A stretch of DNA of 64,000 nt from Pseudomonadota bacterium (GCA_023388355.1 JAEWGI010000080.1:62001-126000); one strand, 5' to 3'; shown: positions 27,470 through 36,035, counted from the stretch's first letter. A program made the numbers and translations. Notes: a model not told the origin generated them from the letters alone.

Positions 27470-28467
27470 TGCAACTGGTATGTCCCGCGGGCAACCTGCC
27501 CGCCCTGCAGGCCGCGATCGACGCCGGCGCCGATGCGGTCTACGCCGGCTTCCGCGACCAGACCAACGCGCGCGCCTTCCCCGGCCTCAACTTCGACGAG
27601 CAGGAGCTGCGGCGCGGCATCGCCTATGCGCATGCGCGCGGCCGCAAGGTGTACCTGGCGCTCAACACCTATCCCGACAGCGTGCGCCTGCCCTACTGGC
27701 AGGCCGCGGTCGACCACGCCGCGGAGCTGCGCGTGGACGCGATCATCGCCGCGGAGATGGCAGTGCTCGACTATGCGTGTCGCACCCATCCCACCCTGTC
27801 GCGACACCTGTCGGTGCAGGGATCGGCCACCACGGCGGCGGCGCTGACCTATGCCTTTGAACGCTTCGGCATCGCCCGCGCGGTGCTGCCGCGGGTGCTG
27901 GCGCTGCAGCAGGTCGAGCGGCTGTGCGCGGCATCGCCGGTTCCGCTGGAGGTGTTCGCCTTCGGCAGCCTGTGCATCATGGTCGAAGGGCGCTGCCAGC
28001 TGTCGAGCTACGTGACCGGCGTGTCGCCCAACCGCCACGGCGTATGCTCGCCGGCCAGCTTCGTGCGCTGGGACGAGCATCCCGACAACAGCCGCAGCGT
28101 GCGCCTGAACGGGATGCTGATCGACCGCTTCGGCGAATCCGAGCCGGCCGGCTATCCCACCGTGTGCAAGGGCCGCTACGCGGTCGGCGGCGAGGTGTTC
28201 CACGCGCTGGAGGAGCCGACCAGCCTCAACACCCTGGAACTGCTGCCGCAGCTGGCGCAGGCCGGCGTGGTGGCGCTGAAGGTCGAGGGCCGGCAGCGCG
28301 GCGTGGCCTACGTGCGTGCGGTGGCGTCGACCTGGCGCCAGGCCATCGACCGCTACCGCGCCGATCCGCAGCGCTGGACCAGCGAGGCCGCCTGGCAGCA
28401 GACGCTGGGCGCGCATGCCGAGGGCCAGCAGACCACGCTCGGGCCTTACCACCGCGCATGGCATTGA
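27469..28467 (+). CDS. ubiU: Oxygen-independent ubiquinone hydroxylation protein UbiU (U32 family)
   Basis: Peptidase-U32-type iron-sulfur protein that, with UbiV and UbiT, hydroxylates the ubiquinone ring without O2. 332 residues. The N-terminus [20 protein letters not shown] is typical. Four cysteines at 169 (GSLC), 176 (EGRC), 193 (HGVC) and 233 (PTVC) have the spacing of the 4Fe-4S ligands known in E. coli UbiU (169, 176, 193, 232), so cluster binding should be intact. It starts within the ubiD stop codon and is followed 22 bases later by ubiV. Confidence 0.95.
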   Translation: MQLVCPAGNLPALQAAIDAGADAVYAGFRDQTNARAFPGLNFDEQELRRGIAYAHARGRKVYLALNTYPDSVRLPYWQAAVDHAAELRVDAIIAAEMAVLDYACRTHPTLSRHLSVQGSATTAAALTYAFERFGIARAVLPRVLALQQVERLCAASPVPLEVFAFGSLCIMVEGRCQLSSYVTGVSPNRHGVCSPASFVRWDEHPDNSRSVRLNGMLIDRFGESEPAGYPTVCKGRYAVGGEVFHALEEPTSLNTLELLPQLAQAGVVALKVEGRQRGVAYVRAVASTWRQAIDRYRADPQRWTSEAAWQQTLGAHAEGQQTTLGPYHRAWH

Positions 28468-28489
28468 GCACGCGCAGGAGAACGCATCG

Positions 28490-29365
28490 ATGAAACTCAG
28501 TCTTGGGCCGCTGCAGTATTTTTGGCCACGCGAGCAGACGCTCGCTTTTTATCGCGAAGCCGCCGGCTGGCCGGTCGACATCGTCTACCTGGGCGAGACC
28601 ATCTGCAGCAAACGCCGCGAGCTGCGCCTGGAGGACTGGCTGTCGATCGCACGGGAGCTTGCCGCCGCCGGCAAGGAAGTGGTGCTGTCGACGCTGGCGC
28701 TGATCGAGGCCGAGTCGGAGCTGGGCGCGCTTCGCCGGCAGGCCGCGAACGGCACGTTCCGGATCGAGGCCAACGACCTGTCCGCGGTGCAGGCGTGCCG
28801 CGAACGCCGGCTGCCCTTCGTTGGCGGACCGACGCTCAACGTCTACAACCATCGCGCGCTGGCGATGCTGATGGACGACGGACTGTATCGCTGGGTGCCC
28901 GGCGTCGAACAGGGGCGCACCCTGCTGCAGGAGCTGCGCGACGCGCTGGAAGCCGACGGAGGCACGATGCCGGAGCTGGAGATGCCGGCCTGGGGCCGGC
29001 TGCCGCTGGCGTACTCGGCGCGTTGCTTCACCGCGCGCGCGCTGGACGTGCCCAAGGACCAGTGCGGCTTCCGCTGCATCGAGCATCCCGACGGCCTGCC
29101 GCTGTCCACCCGCGAGGGCGAGCCGTTCATGACCATCAACGGCATCCAGATCCAGGGTACCGAAGTGGTCGACATGCTGCCCCTGCGCGACGAACTCGCG
29201 GCGCTGGGCGTCGGCATCCTGCGCATCTCGCCGCAGGCGCAGGGCATGGACGCGGTGCTGGCGCACTTCCTCGAAGGCCTGTCCGCACCGCGGCCGCCCG
29301 CACCGCTGGGCGCGCGCAACGGCTACTGGGACGGGCGACCGGGCAAGGCGACGCTGGCGCAATGA
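28490..29365 (+). CDS. ubiV: Oxygen-independent ubiquinone hydroxylation protein UbiV (U32 family)
   Basis: Partner of UbiU in O2-independent ring hydroxylation. 291 residues. It begins MKLSLGPLQYFWPREQTLAF. Cysteines at about 39 (GETICS), 179 (SARCF), 192 and 196 (DQCGFRC) correspond to the four 4Fe-4S ligands of E. coli UbiV (39, 180, 193, 197), so the cluster site is complete. Last gene of ubiD-ubiU-ubiV. It converges on nadB across a repeat-filled gap. The third member of the system, UbiT, is encoded on the opposite strand about 2.7 kb downstream. Confidence 0.95.
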   Translation: MKLSLGPLQYFWPREQTLAFYREAAGWPVDIVYLGETICSKRRELRLEDWLSIARELAAAGKEVVLSTLALIEAESELGALRRQAANGTFRIEANDLSAVQACRERRLPFVGGPTLNVYNHRALAMLMDDGLYRWVPGVEQGRTLLQELRDALEADGGTMPELEMPAWGRLPLAYSARCFTARALDVPKDQCGFRCIEHPDGLPLSTREGEPFMTINGIQIQGTEVVDMLPLRDELAALGVGILRISPQAQGMDAVLAHFLEGLSAPRPPAPLGARNGYWDGRPGKATLAQ

Positions 29366-29390
29366 AAGAAACGTGCGGGCTACCGCCTTG

Positions 29391-29601
29391 CTCCTTCCCC
29401 CGCTTGCGGGGCTACGTGCCCGCCGGGGTAGAGGGCCGGGATCGGGGGGGGCGCGCCGCAGGCGCGCGTGCCAGGGTGCGCGGCGACCTGTGGCCCCCAC
29501 CCCAGCCCGCCCGGCCAGGCGCAGCGCGCCTGGCGTTCGGCAGGCCCGCACGGCAGTGCCGTGCAAGCCCTCCCTCACCCCCCGCATACGGGGGAGGGAG
29601 C
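29391..29601. repeat. Composite GC-rich palindromic repeat, copy 2
   Basis: Fills the gap between converging ubiV and nadB. It contains hairpins of the CTTCCCCCGCTTGCGGGG type at its left end and CCCCCCGCATACGGGGG at its right end, plus internal inverted repeats (GGCGCGCC.., GCACGGCAGTGCCGTGC). The arm around 29505-29555 is an inverted near-copy of 15299-15346. No gene is present in the 248 bases between the stop codons. Confidence 0.65.
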
Positions 29602-29613
29602 CAATCAATCCTG

Positions 29614-31074
29614 CTACGGGGTTGCGTCGCTGCGCCAGTGCGCGCCGAGGTTGCCGCGCCGGCGGCGGGCCGCGTCCAGGAGCCACAGCGCCAGGCGGCC
29701 CTGGCGGCCGAAGCTTTCGACATCGACCTGCAGTTGGCGCAGTGCCGTGGCCAGGGTGGCTCCGTCGCGGACCGGGCCAAGCGCATCCCACAGCAGCGCG
29801 CGCAGGCGCGCCATCGCCGCCGCATCCGCCGATGCGCAGGCGTCGACCCATGCATGCCCGCCACGTACCGGCGTTCGCAAACGTTCGCCTCGCAGCCGAC
29901 GGCCGAGTCGGTGTCCGAATACCAGCCCTTCGAGCAGCGAATTGCTGGCCAGGCGGTTGGCCCCGTGCACGCCGCTGCAGGCCACTTCGCCCGCCGCATA
30001 CAGGCCGCGCACGCTGGTGCGGCCATCGCGGTCGACGGCAAGCCCGCCCATGTGGAAGTGCGCGGCCGGGGTGACCGGAATGCGCTGGCGCGCCGGGTCG
30101 ATGCCGTGCGCGCGGCAGGCCGCGTGCACGGTGGGAAACCGTTCGGGCCAGGCGTCGCCCAGCGCGGTGGCGTCGAGCCAGGCGCCGCTGCGGCGCTGCA
30201 GCGACTGCCAGACGCGGCGTGCGACCAGGTCGCGCGGCGCGAGATCGCCCAGCGGATGCAGTCCGTCCATCAGCGGGCGGCCGTCATCGTCGTACAGCCG
30301 CGCGCCCGCGCCGCGCAGCGCTTCGGTCACCAGCGGCAGCGGCCTGCCGTTGCCGCGCGCGCCGGACACCGCCAGCGCGGTGGGATGGAACTGCACGAAC
30401 TCCAGGTCGCGCGCGGCCGCGCCTGCGGCCAGGCCCATGGCCAGGCCGCTGCCGTCGGCGCCGGCGGGGTTGGTGCTGGCAGAGAACAGCGCGCCGATGC
30501 CGCCGGTGGCCAGCGCCACCGCACCGGCTTCGACGACGTGCTCGGCGCCGCTGCCGTCGCGCAGGCGCAGCCCGGCGACTTCGCCATCGCGCAGGCATAG
30601 CGCCTCGACCTCGGTGTCTTCGTGGACTTCGACGTGTCCGGCCGCGCGCGCGGCCTGCCACAACCCGCGCAGCAGGATCGCGCCGCTGGCGTCGCCGCCG
30701 GCGTGCACGATGCGGTCGGCGCCGTGGCCGCCTTCGCGCCCGAGGCGCAGTGCGCTGCCGTCGTGGTCGAACGCCAGGCCCAGCAACAGCAGCCGCGCGA
30801 TCGCCGCCGGCGCCTGCGCGCAGAGGTAGCGCACCGCGGCGCGATCGTTGTGGCCGACGCCGGCCTCCACGGTGTCGCGCGCATGTGCGGCCGGCGTATC
30901 GCCCGGACCGATCGCGGCGGCGATGCCGCCCTGGGCAAGCGCGGTCGCGCTTTCGCTGCCGCGTCGCCCGCGCGAAATCAGCAGCACCGGACGAGGCGCG
31001 GCGGCCAGCGCCACCGACAGCCCGGCGACGCCGGCGCCCACCACCACCAGCGGCGAGGTTCGAACCGCGCTCAC
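29614..31074 (-). CDS. nadB: L-aspartate oxidase
   Basis: FAD enzyme oxidising L-aspartate to iminoaspartate, the first step of NAD synthesis. It can use O2 or fumarate as acceptor. 486 residues. The FAD-binding N-terminus is PLVVVGAGVAGLSVALAA; SATALAQGGIAAAI, VQFHPTAL, AAHFHMGGLAVD and the C-terminal NRLASNSLLEGLVFG are family signatures, and the catalytic Arg/His regions appear intact. It starts at GTG 31074, which overlaps the TGA of nadA by four bases (GTGA); there is no nearby ATG. The open frame upstream of that GTG lies inside nadA. Last gene of ubiT-nadA-nadB. Confidence 0.95.
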   Translation of the reverse strand: MSAVRTSPLVVVGAGVAGLSVALAAAPRPVLLISRGRRGSESATALAQGGIAAAIGPGDTPAAHARDTVEAGVGHNDRAAVRYLCAQAPAAIARLLLLGLAFDHDGSALRLGREGGHGADRIVHAGGDASGAILLRGLWQAARAAGHVEVHEDTEVEALCLRDGEVAGLRLRDGSGAEHVVEAGAVALATGGIGALFSASTNPAGADGSGLAMGLAAGAAARDLEFVQFHPTALAVSGARGNGRPLPLVTEALRGAGARLYDDDGRPLMDGLHPLGDLAPRDLVARRVWQSLQRRSGAWLDATALGDAWPERFPTVHAACRAHGIDPARQRIPVTPAAHFHMGGLAVDRDGRTSVRGLYAAGEVACSGVHGANRLASNSLLEGLVFGHRLGRRLRGERLRTPVRGGHAWVDACASADAAAMARLRALLWDALGPVRDGATLATALRQLQVDVESFGRQGRLALWLLDAARRRRGNLGAHWRSDATP

Positions 31075-32084
31075 ACCCGGTCGCGGCGGCCCACCGCCAG
31101 CATCCGCTCCAGCGCGGTGCGCGCACGCGCCGCGATGTCGGCCGGCACCTGCACTTCGTGCTTGAGCTCGCGCAGGCAGGCGTGGATGTTGGGCAGGGTG
31201 ATCCGCTTCATGTGGGGGCACAGGTTGCAGGGCTTGATGAACTCGATCTTCGGGAAGCGCGTGCGCAGGTTGTCGGCCATCGAGCATTCGGTGATCAGCG
31301 CCACGCGCGCGGGCTGCTCGCGCTCCAGCCACGCACCCATCGCGGTGGTGGAACCGACGAAATCGGCCTCGTCCTGCACCTCGGGCGGGCACTCGGGATG
31401 TGCGACCAGGCGCGCATCGAAGCGTTCGCGCGCGTGTCGCGCCTGCTGCCCGGTGAACTGTTCATGCACCTCGCAGCGTCCGTCCCACAGCACCAGCTCG
31501 ATGCCGGTCTGCAGAGCGACGTGGCGGCCGAGGAAGGCGTCGGGCAGGAAGATCACCCGATCCGAACCCCACTCGGCCGCCATGGCCTCGACCACCTGGG
31601 CAGCGTTGGCCGAGGTGCAGCAGGCGTCGGATTCGGCCTTCACCGCCGCGCTGGTGTTGACGTAGGTGACCACGGGTGCGGACGGGTAGCGGTGACGCAG
31701 CGCGCGCACGTCGGCGGCGGTGATCGAGGCGGCCAGCGAGCAGCCCGCCTCCAGGTCCGGAATCAGCACGGTCTTCCCGGGCGCCAGGATCTTCGCGCTC
31801 TCGGCCATGAAGTGCACGCCGGCCAGCACGATCACCTCCGCGTCGCAGTCGGCGGCGGCCTGGGCCAGCGCCAGCGAATCGCCGGTGACGTCGGCCACGC
31901 CATGGAAGATCTCCGGCGACTGGTAGCTGTGCGCCATGATCACCGCGCCGCGCTCGCACTTGAGCCGGTTGATCGCATCGATCCACGGCAGGTGCAGCGG
32001 CCATTCCAGGCAGGGCAGCAGCGGCTCCAGGCGCGCGCCCAGCTCGGCGTATTCGGTTTCCAGCTCCGGCCGCCAGCGCGGCAT
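31071..32084 (-). CDS. nadA: Quinolinate synthase
   Basis: 4Fe-4S enzyme that condenses iminoaspartate with dihydroxyacetone phosphate to quinolinate. 337 residues from MPRWRPELE. Conserved stretches: VIMAHSYQSPEIFHGVADVTGDSLALA, DLEAGCSLA, VVTYVNTSAAVKAE, HPECPPEV and KPCNLCPHMKRITL, containing the cluster cysteines. The start at 32084 is only four bases after the ubiT stop; an in-frame ATG at 32132 would overlap ubiT by 44 bases and is less likely. The cluster is oxygen-labile, a property shared with UbiU and UbiV. It sits between ubiT and nadB with coupled or overlapping boundaries. Confidence 0.95.
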   Translation of the reverse strand: MPRWRPELETEYAELGARLEPLLPCLEWPLHLPWIDAINRLKCERGAVIMAHSYQSPEIFHGVADVTGDSLALAQAAADCDAEVIVLAGVHFMAESAKILAPGKTVLIPDLEAGCSLAASITAADVRALRHRYPSAPVVTYVNTSAAVKAESDACCTSANAAQVVEAMAAEWGSDRVIFLPDAFLGRHVALQTGIELVLWDGRCEVHEQFTGQQARHARERFDARLVAHPECPPEVQDEADFVGSTTAMGAWLEREQPARVALITECSMADNLRTRFPKIEFIKPCNLCPHMKRITLPNIHACLRELKHEVQVPADIAARARTALERMLAVGRRDRV

Positions 32085-32088
32085 GGAT

Positions 32089-32580
32089 TCATCCACGACA
32101 GGCCTCCCGCGCGGCGCGGGCGAAGCGGGCACCGCGGTGCAGGACGATGCGCAGGCCCAGCGGCAGCGCCTCCCAGGGCATGCGGTCGAGCAGGTTGCGC
32201 ACGGTCAGGCCCAGCTCGGTATCGCCGGTGAGCACCAGCCTGCGCTGGAAGAACAGCGTGTCGGCGTCCTCCAGCCGTGCGGCGAGCAGCAGCAGGTCGG
32301 TCGCGCTGCCGCGCACCGTGGCCTCGGCAGGCGCGTGCACCGCCTGCAGGCGCCCGCCCCGCCACCGCAGCACGCAGTGCAGGCCGAGATCGGACACCTC
32401 GATGCCCAGGCGTCGCCCGGCGATGTCGTCGAGCGCGCTGCCGATGTGCTCCGGCGCCAGCGCGTGCGAGAACGCACGCGCCATCGTCCGCTCGCGCAGC
32501 GGCGCCGGCACAAGCCGCAGCAGGGGCCGCCAGCGCGGCGGCGGCGGGATCAGGTGCAGCAGTGCGGTGTGTCGGGTCAT
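32089..32580 (-). CDS. ubiT: Ubiquinone biosynthesis accessory factor UbiT (SCP2 domain)
   Basis: Small SCP2-type lipid-binding protein, 163 residues, resembling YhbT/UbiT, the third factor of O2-independent ubiquinone synthesis, thought to present the hydrophobic intermediate. The SCP2 fold is visible as IEVSDLGLHCVLRWRGGRLQAV, EATVRGSATDLLLLAARLEDADTLFFQRRLVLTGDTELGL and VRNLLDRMPW. The ATG at 32580 (MTRHTALLHL) is chosen; the longer open frame runs into repeat sequence. The assignment rests on the SCP2 domain, size and proximity to ubiU and ubiV; a general SCP2 protein or UbiJ-like factor is the alternative. First gene of ubiT-nadA-nadB. Confidence 0.85.
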   Translation of the reverse strand: MTRHTALLHLIPPPPRWRPLLRLVPAPLRERTMARAFSHALAPEHIGSALDDIAGRRLGIEVSDLGLHCVLRWRGGRLQAVHAPAEATVRGSATDLLLLAARLEDADTLFFQRRLVLTGDTELGLTVRNLLDRMPWEALPLGLRIVLHRGARFARAAREACRG

Positions 32581-32649
32581 GGCGCGGTCGCTTGGGAAAT
32601 GCAGATCAGGGGTGTCGTGCTCGCTTCCCGGCTGCAGGGGAAGAGCCCG

Positions 32650-32826
32650 CAATCGGTGCGTCCTGCTGCCTCCCCCGCTGGCGGGGGTGAGGATGGTCCG
32701 TTCGCGCGGCACCGACGCGCGCTTCGCGCGCGCCCCCATCCCAGCCTTCCCCCGCAAGCGGGGGAAGGAGCAAAAGCGAGGGACGTCCTGCGCCCTCCCC
32801 CGCCCGCGGGGAAGGAGCAAGGCAGC
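32650..32826. repeat. Composite GC-rich palindromic repeat, copy 3
   Basis: Part of the 274-base gap between the decarboxylase gene and ubiT. It has three hairpins of the CTCCCCCGC/GCGGGGG type (about 32670-32690, 32749-32770, 32801-32820). The 32-base unit at 32683-32714 matches 15252-15283 with two mismatches. No gene, and no clear promoter for ubiT, was seen in it. Confidence 0.65.
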
Positions 32827-32854
32827 CGGATGCCTCCACGACGACGCGCACCCA

Positions 32855-34828
32855 TCAGGCCCCGGCCACCAGCGCAGCCAGCCGCGCCCGCAGGTGCTCG
32901 AAGTACCGGTCGATGTAGCTGATGCCGTTCTCGTGGTCGATCAGGTAGGGATTCATCAGCGTGTGGCGCAGGATCACCAGCCGGCCGGCGTCGTCGCCCT
33001 CGTCCTGCGTATCCGGATCGATGCCGAGCGCGCCGAGGATGCGCTGCATCTCCACCTCGCCCACCACGTCGCGCCGCAGGGTGGTGATCGAGGCGAAGAA
33101 CTGCTTGAGCTGCAGCGGCTGGCCCGGATCGCAGCGCAACTCGTCGTGCAGCCGGCGGACGAAGGCGTTGGCGCGCGCGAGCTGGCGGTTGCCGTGCGGG
33201 TTGAGCGCCAGGCACACCAGGTTGCTGTCGGGCGGGAATGGCACCAGCGCCGCCACGGTCCCCGCCATCTCCTGCGCGAACAGCTGCGCGCGCGCCTGGA
33301 AAGCCTCGGCCGCGCGCACGGTCTGGCGCGGCAGCAGGCCGAAGCCGGCGTGGTCGAGCGGCAGCACGCGGTGGGTCACGTACACCGCGGCGGCCATCGC
33401 GCCGGACTTCGAGCCCTCCGGAACCAGCTGCCCCAGCTGCCGGTAGCGCGCCGCATAGTCTCCGGCATCGCCATTGCCGAACACGTAGTCGGCGCTCTCG
33501 GCCAGCAGCGGCATCGCGCGCTGGTCGCGGCAGACGAAGGCGCCGGCGCCGTATGGCAGGTAGCCGAGCTTGTGCGGGTCGACCGTGACCGTATCCACCT
33601 CGGCCAGCGCGGCGAACGCGGCATGCACGGCCGGCTGGGGAAACTCCGCGAAGCCCTGGCGCACATCGTCCAGCGCCCGCAGGCTGCCGTCGGGATTGCG
33701 GAACAGCGTGGTCAGGTAGCCGCCCCAGGCCGCGTCCACGTGCACGCTGAAGCCCAGCCCGCGCGCGCGGGCGCGGCGGCGCGCGGCGACCACCGCATCG
33801 ACCGGATCGATGGTGCCGTATTCGGTGCTGCCCAGCACCGCGATCGCGGCAAGCACCGGCCGACGCGCGCGCGCGCAGTCGTCCAGCGCCGTCTCCAGCG
33901 CATCGGCATCCAGGCGCATGCCGCGGGTGGGCAGCAGCTGCAGCCGGTCGCGCCCCAGGCCGAGCATCTTCAGCCCCTTGCTCCACGAGTAGTGCGCGGT
34001 GATCGGCGCCAGCACCAGCGGCACGCGCAGCGAGCGGTGGCGGTCGAAGAAGTCCACCAGGCCCAGCGCCTCGATCCGCTGCGCCTGCACCCGCCCGCTC
34101 CAGCGCGCGCGATCGGCCGCCGGCTGCGAGGCCAGCCACTGCCGCCACTGCGCGAACAGCGCGATCCCGGCCTCGGGCGCGAGGTTGAACGCCTCCCAGC
34201 TGTCATCGGGCAGCGCCAGATCCGGCACCGTCGCCGCCCGCAGCGCCACCGGGAACGCCTTGAGCGCCAGCGCCAGCCGCAGCGCCTGGTAGTTGGCCAG
34301 GGTGCCGCCGGAAGTCAGGTGGCCGAAGGCGCAGTCCGGCCGTGCCGGATCGTCGGGCCAGCCGAGCATGCGCGCCAGCTGCAGGCCGACCTGCATCTCC
34401 AGCTGCAGCGTCACCGGCGCCGCGTCGCCGCTGACGTTGTTGGGGTTGTAGGGCAGGGTCAGGATCTGGGCCGCCAGCCCGGGCAGCAGCAGGTCCGAGA
34501 CCATGTGGCCGATGTAGCGCGGACTGTGGAACGGCACCGAGCGCTTGAGCGCGGCCGACAGCTGGTGCAGCTCGCGCCGCATTCTGGCCTCGAAGGCCTG
34601 GTAGTCCGGATGCAGCGCCGCGCGCGTCGGGATCGCCGGCGGATCCTCGGGGTGGAAATTGCGCCGCCAGTGCACGTGGTCGCGCAGGAACTCCACCACC
34701 AGCCGCTCCAGCAGGGTGTCGTTCTCGCCGTAGGGGCCGAGGAAGCAGGCATCGAGCGTGCGCTGCCCTTCGGCGGAGGGGTCGGGCACGGCGGGAAGGG
34801 CCGGATTCGCGGACGGAGCGGGCAGCAT
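32855..34828 (-). CDS. PLP-dependent group II decarboxylase
   Basis: Fold-type I amino-acid decarboxylase of 657 residues, longer than the roughly 480 of aromatic amino-acid decarboxylases. Cofactor residues are seen in FGHLTSGGTLANYQALRLAL, the aspartate in SVHVDAAWGGYLTT, and the Schiff-base lysine in TVDPHKLGYLPYGAGAF. An N-terminal region of about 110 residues (GPYGENDTLLERLVVEFLRD, FHSPRYIGHMVSDLLLPGLA) precedes the catalytic core, as in tyrosine or glutamate decarboxylase-like proteins of this size class. The substrate is not determinable. It lies upstream of ubiT-nadA-nadB on the same strand. An FNR-like box sits 35 bases before its start codon. Confidence 0.88.
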   Translation of the reverse strand: MLPAPSANPALPAVPDPSAEGQRTLDACFLGPYGENDTLLERLVVEFLRDHVHWRRNFHPEDPPAIPTRAALHPDYQAFEARMRRELHQLSAALKRSVPFHSPRYIGHMVSDLLLPGLAAQILTLPYNPNNVSGDAAPVTLQLEMQVGLQLARMLGWPDDPARPDCAFGHLTSGGTLANYQALRLALALKAFPVALRAATVPDLALPDDSWEAFNLAPEAGIALFAQWRQWLASQPAADRARWSGRVQAQRIEALGLVDFFDRHRSLRVPLVLAPITAHYSWSKGLKMLGLGRDRLQLLPTRGMRLDADALETALDDCARARRPVLAAIAVLGSTEYGTIDPVDAVVAARRRARARGLGFSVHVDAAWGGYLTTLFRNPDGSLRALDDVRQGFAEFPQPAVHAAFAALAEVDTVTVDPHKLGYLPYGAGAFVCRDQRAMPLLAESADYVFGNGDAGDYAARYRQLGQLVPEGSKSGAMAAAVYVTHRVLPLDHAGFGLLPRQTVRAAEAFQARAQLFAQEMAGTVAALVPFPPDSNLVCLALNPHGNRQLARANAFVRRLHDELRCDPGQPLQLKQFFASITTLRRDVVGEVEMQRILGALGIDPDTQDEGDDAGRLVILRHTLMNPYLIDHENGISYIDRYFEHLRARLAALVAGA

Positions 34829-34862
34829 CAGGCGAGCCTAGCCGCCGCCGGGCGTGGCCCCC

Positions 34863-34876
34863 ATGACCCAGATCAA
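34863..34876 (-). promoter_or_regulatory. FNR/ANR-like box upstream of the PLP decarboxylase
   Basis: On the minus strand TTGATCTGGGTCAT has a perfect left half-site and shares TTGAT-N4-GTCA with the box at 25760. Its centre is about 42 bases from the decarboxylase ATG, so class II activation would give an almost leaderless transcript. That is possible but makes this site less secure than the ubiD one. Confidence 0.35.
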
Positions 34877-35054
34877 CCGGCGACCGGATCGGCGGGGCGC
34901 CCCGCGGCCGCCCGCCGCGCGGCCAGCCACGCCGGGTGGCCGCGCCGAGGAGTTTCTGCGGTTTCCGCGTGCGGGCGAGCCCGCCTGTGCCCTGTGCGAA
35001 TCGGTCCGGAAAGCGTCGAACCCGGACGCATGACGGCGGCAGCCCACATGGGGC

Positions 35055-36035
35055 CTATTCCAAATCGAAACCTGCAAGCGCCACCACCCAGTCGGGCGTG
35101 GCCGGCTCGCCGGCAACCGCCTGTTTGCCCTCACCCATCGCCCAGCGGTGCAGCCAGCTCGGTCCGCGCCGGCCGTCGTAGCCCTCCGCGCCCCGCGCGT
35201 ATGCGGGATCGCGCATGGCCTCTCCCAGCGACACCACCGCATAGCCTTTCGCCTGCACGCCTTCGACCAGGGCCGCAAACGCATCCATGTTGAGCTCGTT
35301 CGCGTGCAGCAACCAGACCTGCGGCAACGCCCGCCCCAGCAGGTCCTGCGACTGGCGCTCGAAATAGTCGACCTTGTCGAGCATGTAGGCCACGTAGTCG
35401 GCGCGCAGGCGCACCAGCATGCGTTTCCGCGCCGCCTCGCTGGCCAGCCCGTCGAGCACGTTGCGGTAGGCCGCGGCCCACAGCCAGTCGCTGTTGTCGA
35501 CCGTCACCGGCGCCACGCGGTAGCCATGCGCGGACAGGAAACGTTCCAGCGCGGCCCGCTCGTCCTGCGTCTGCCCCGCCCGCAGGTAGGGATGGCGGAA
35601 CCATTGCGGCGTGCGCCCCGATTCGGCCAGCAGCGGCCGCAGCTGGCGCTCGCCCCGCAGCACGTCCTGCTGGAAAGCCTCCAGCCCGACAGTATGCAGA
35701 TCCACATGGCCGTAGGTGTGGTTGCCGAGTTCGTGGCCGCGGTCCAGCCAGTCGCGCAGCATCTGCACCCGCCCGGGCAACACCCGCCCGCCGGACTCCA
35801 GCTTGCCTTCGTTGACGAAGCCGGTGACCACGACGCCCGCGCGGTCGAGCTGTTCCATCAGCCGCCCATGCCTGGCTGCCAGGACATCCGGCGCCAGATC
35901 ACCGGCCGTCACCCAGGGCAGATCGTCGATGGTGATCGCGATGGCGCGCTGCGGCGGGAGCCTGGATTCCTGTGCACACACGGCCATCGCGAAGGCCATC
36001 AGCAGCAGGCCGATCCAGCAGCGGGAAGCGCGCAT
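35055..36035 (-). CDS. Exported polysaccharide deacetylase (NodB domain)
   Basis: Carbohydrate esterase family 4-type protein, 326 residues, with signal peptide (CWIGLLLMAFAMAVCAQ). The NodB core shows the catalytic/metal Asp pair in IAITIDDLPW and the metal-binding HxxxH in GHELGNHTYGHVDLH. WFRHPYLRAGQ and the later LLHANELNMDAF complete the barrel. It should remove acetyl or related groups from a cell-envelope or extracellular sugar polymer in the periplasm. The true polymer is unknown. ATG at 36035 starts the signal peptide. A single gene, followed on the same strand by the decarboxylase after a 226-base gap. Confidence 0.88.
   Translation of the reverse strand: MRASRCWIGLLLMAFAMAVCAQESRLPPQRAIAITIDDLPWVTAGDLAPDVLAARHGRLMEQLDRAGVVVTGFVNEGKLESGGRVLPGRVQMLRDWLDRGHELGNHTYGHVDLHTVGLEAFQQDVLRGERQLRPLLAESGRTPQWFRHPYLRAGQTQDERAALERFLSAHGYRVAPVTVDNSDWLWAAAYRNVLDGLASEAARKRMLVRLRADYVAYMLDKVDYFERQSQDLLGRALPQVWLLHANELNMDAFAALVEGVQAKGYAVVSLGEAMRDPAYARGAEGYDGRRGPSWLHRWAMGEGKQAVAGEPATPDWVVALAGFDLE

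Noticed and set aside
29391..29601. Repeats examined as a possible CRISPR array
   Set aside because: The repeats are palindromes of unequal spacing without regular unique spacers, and no cas genes are present.
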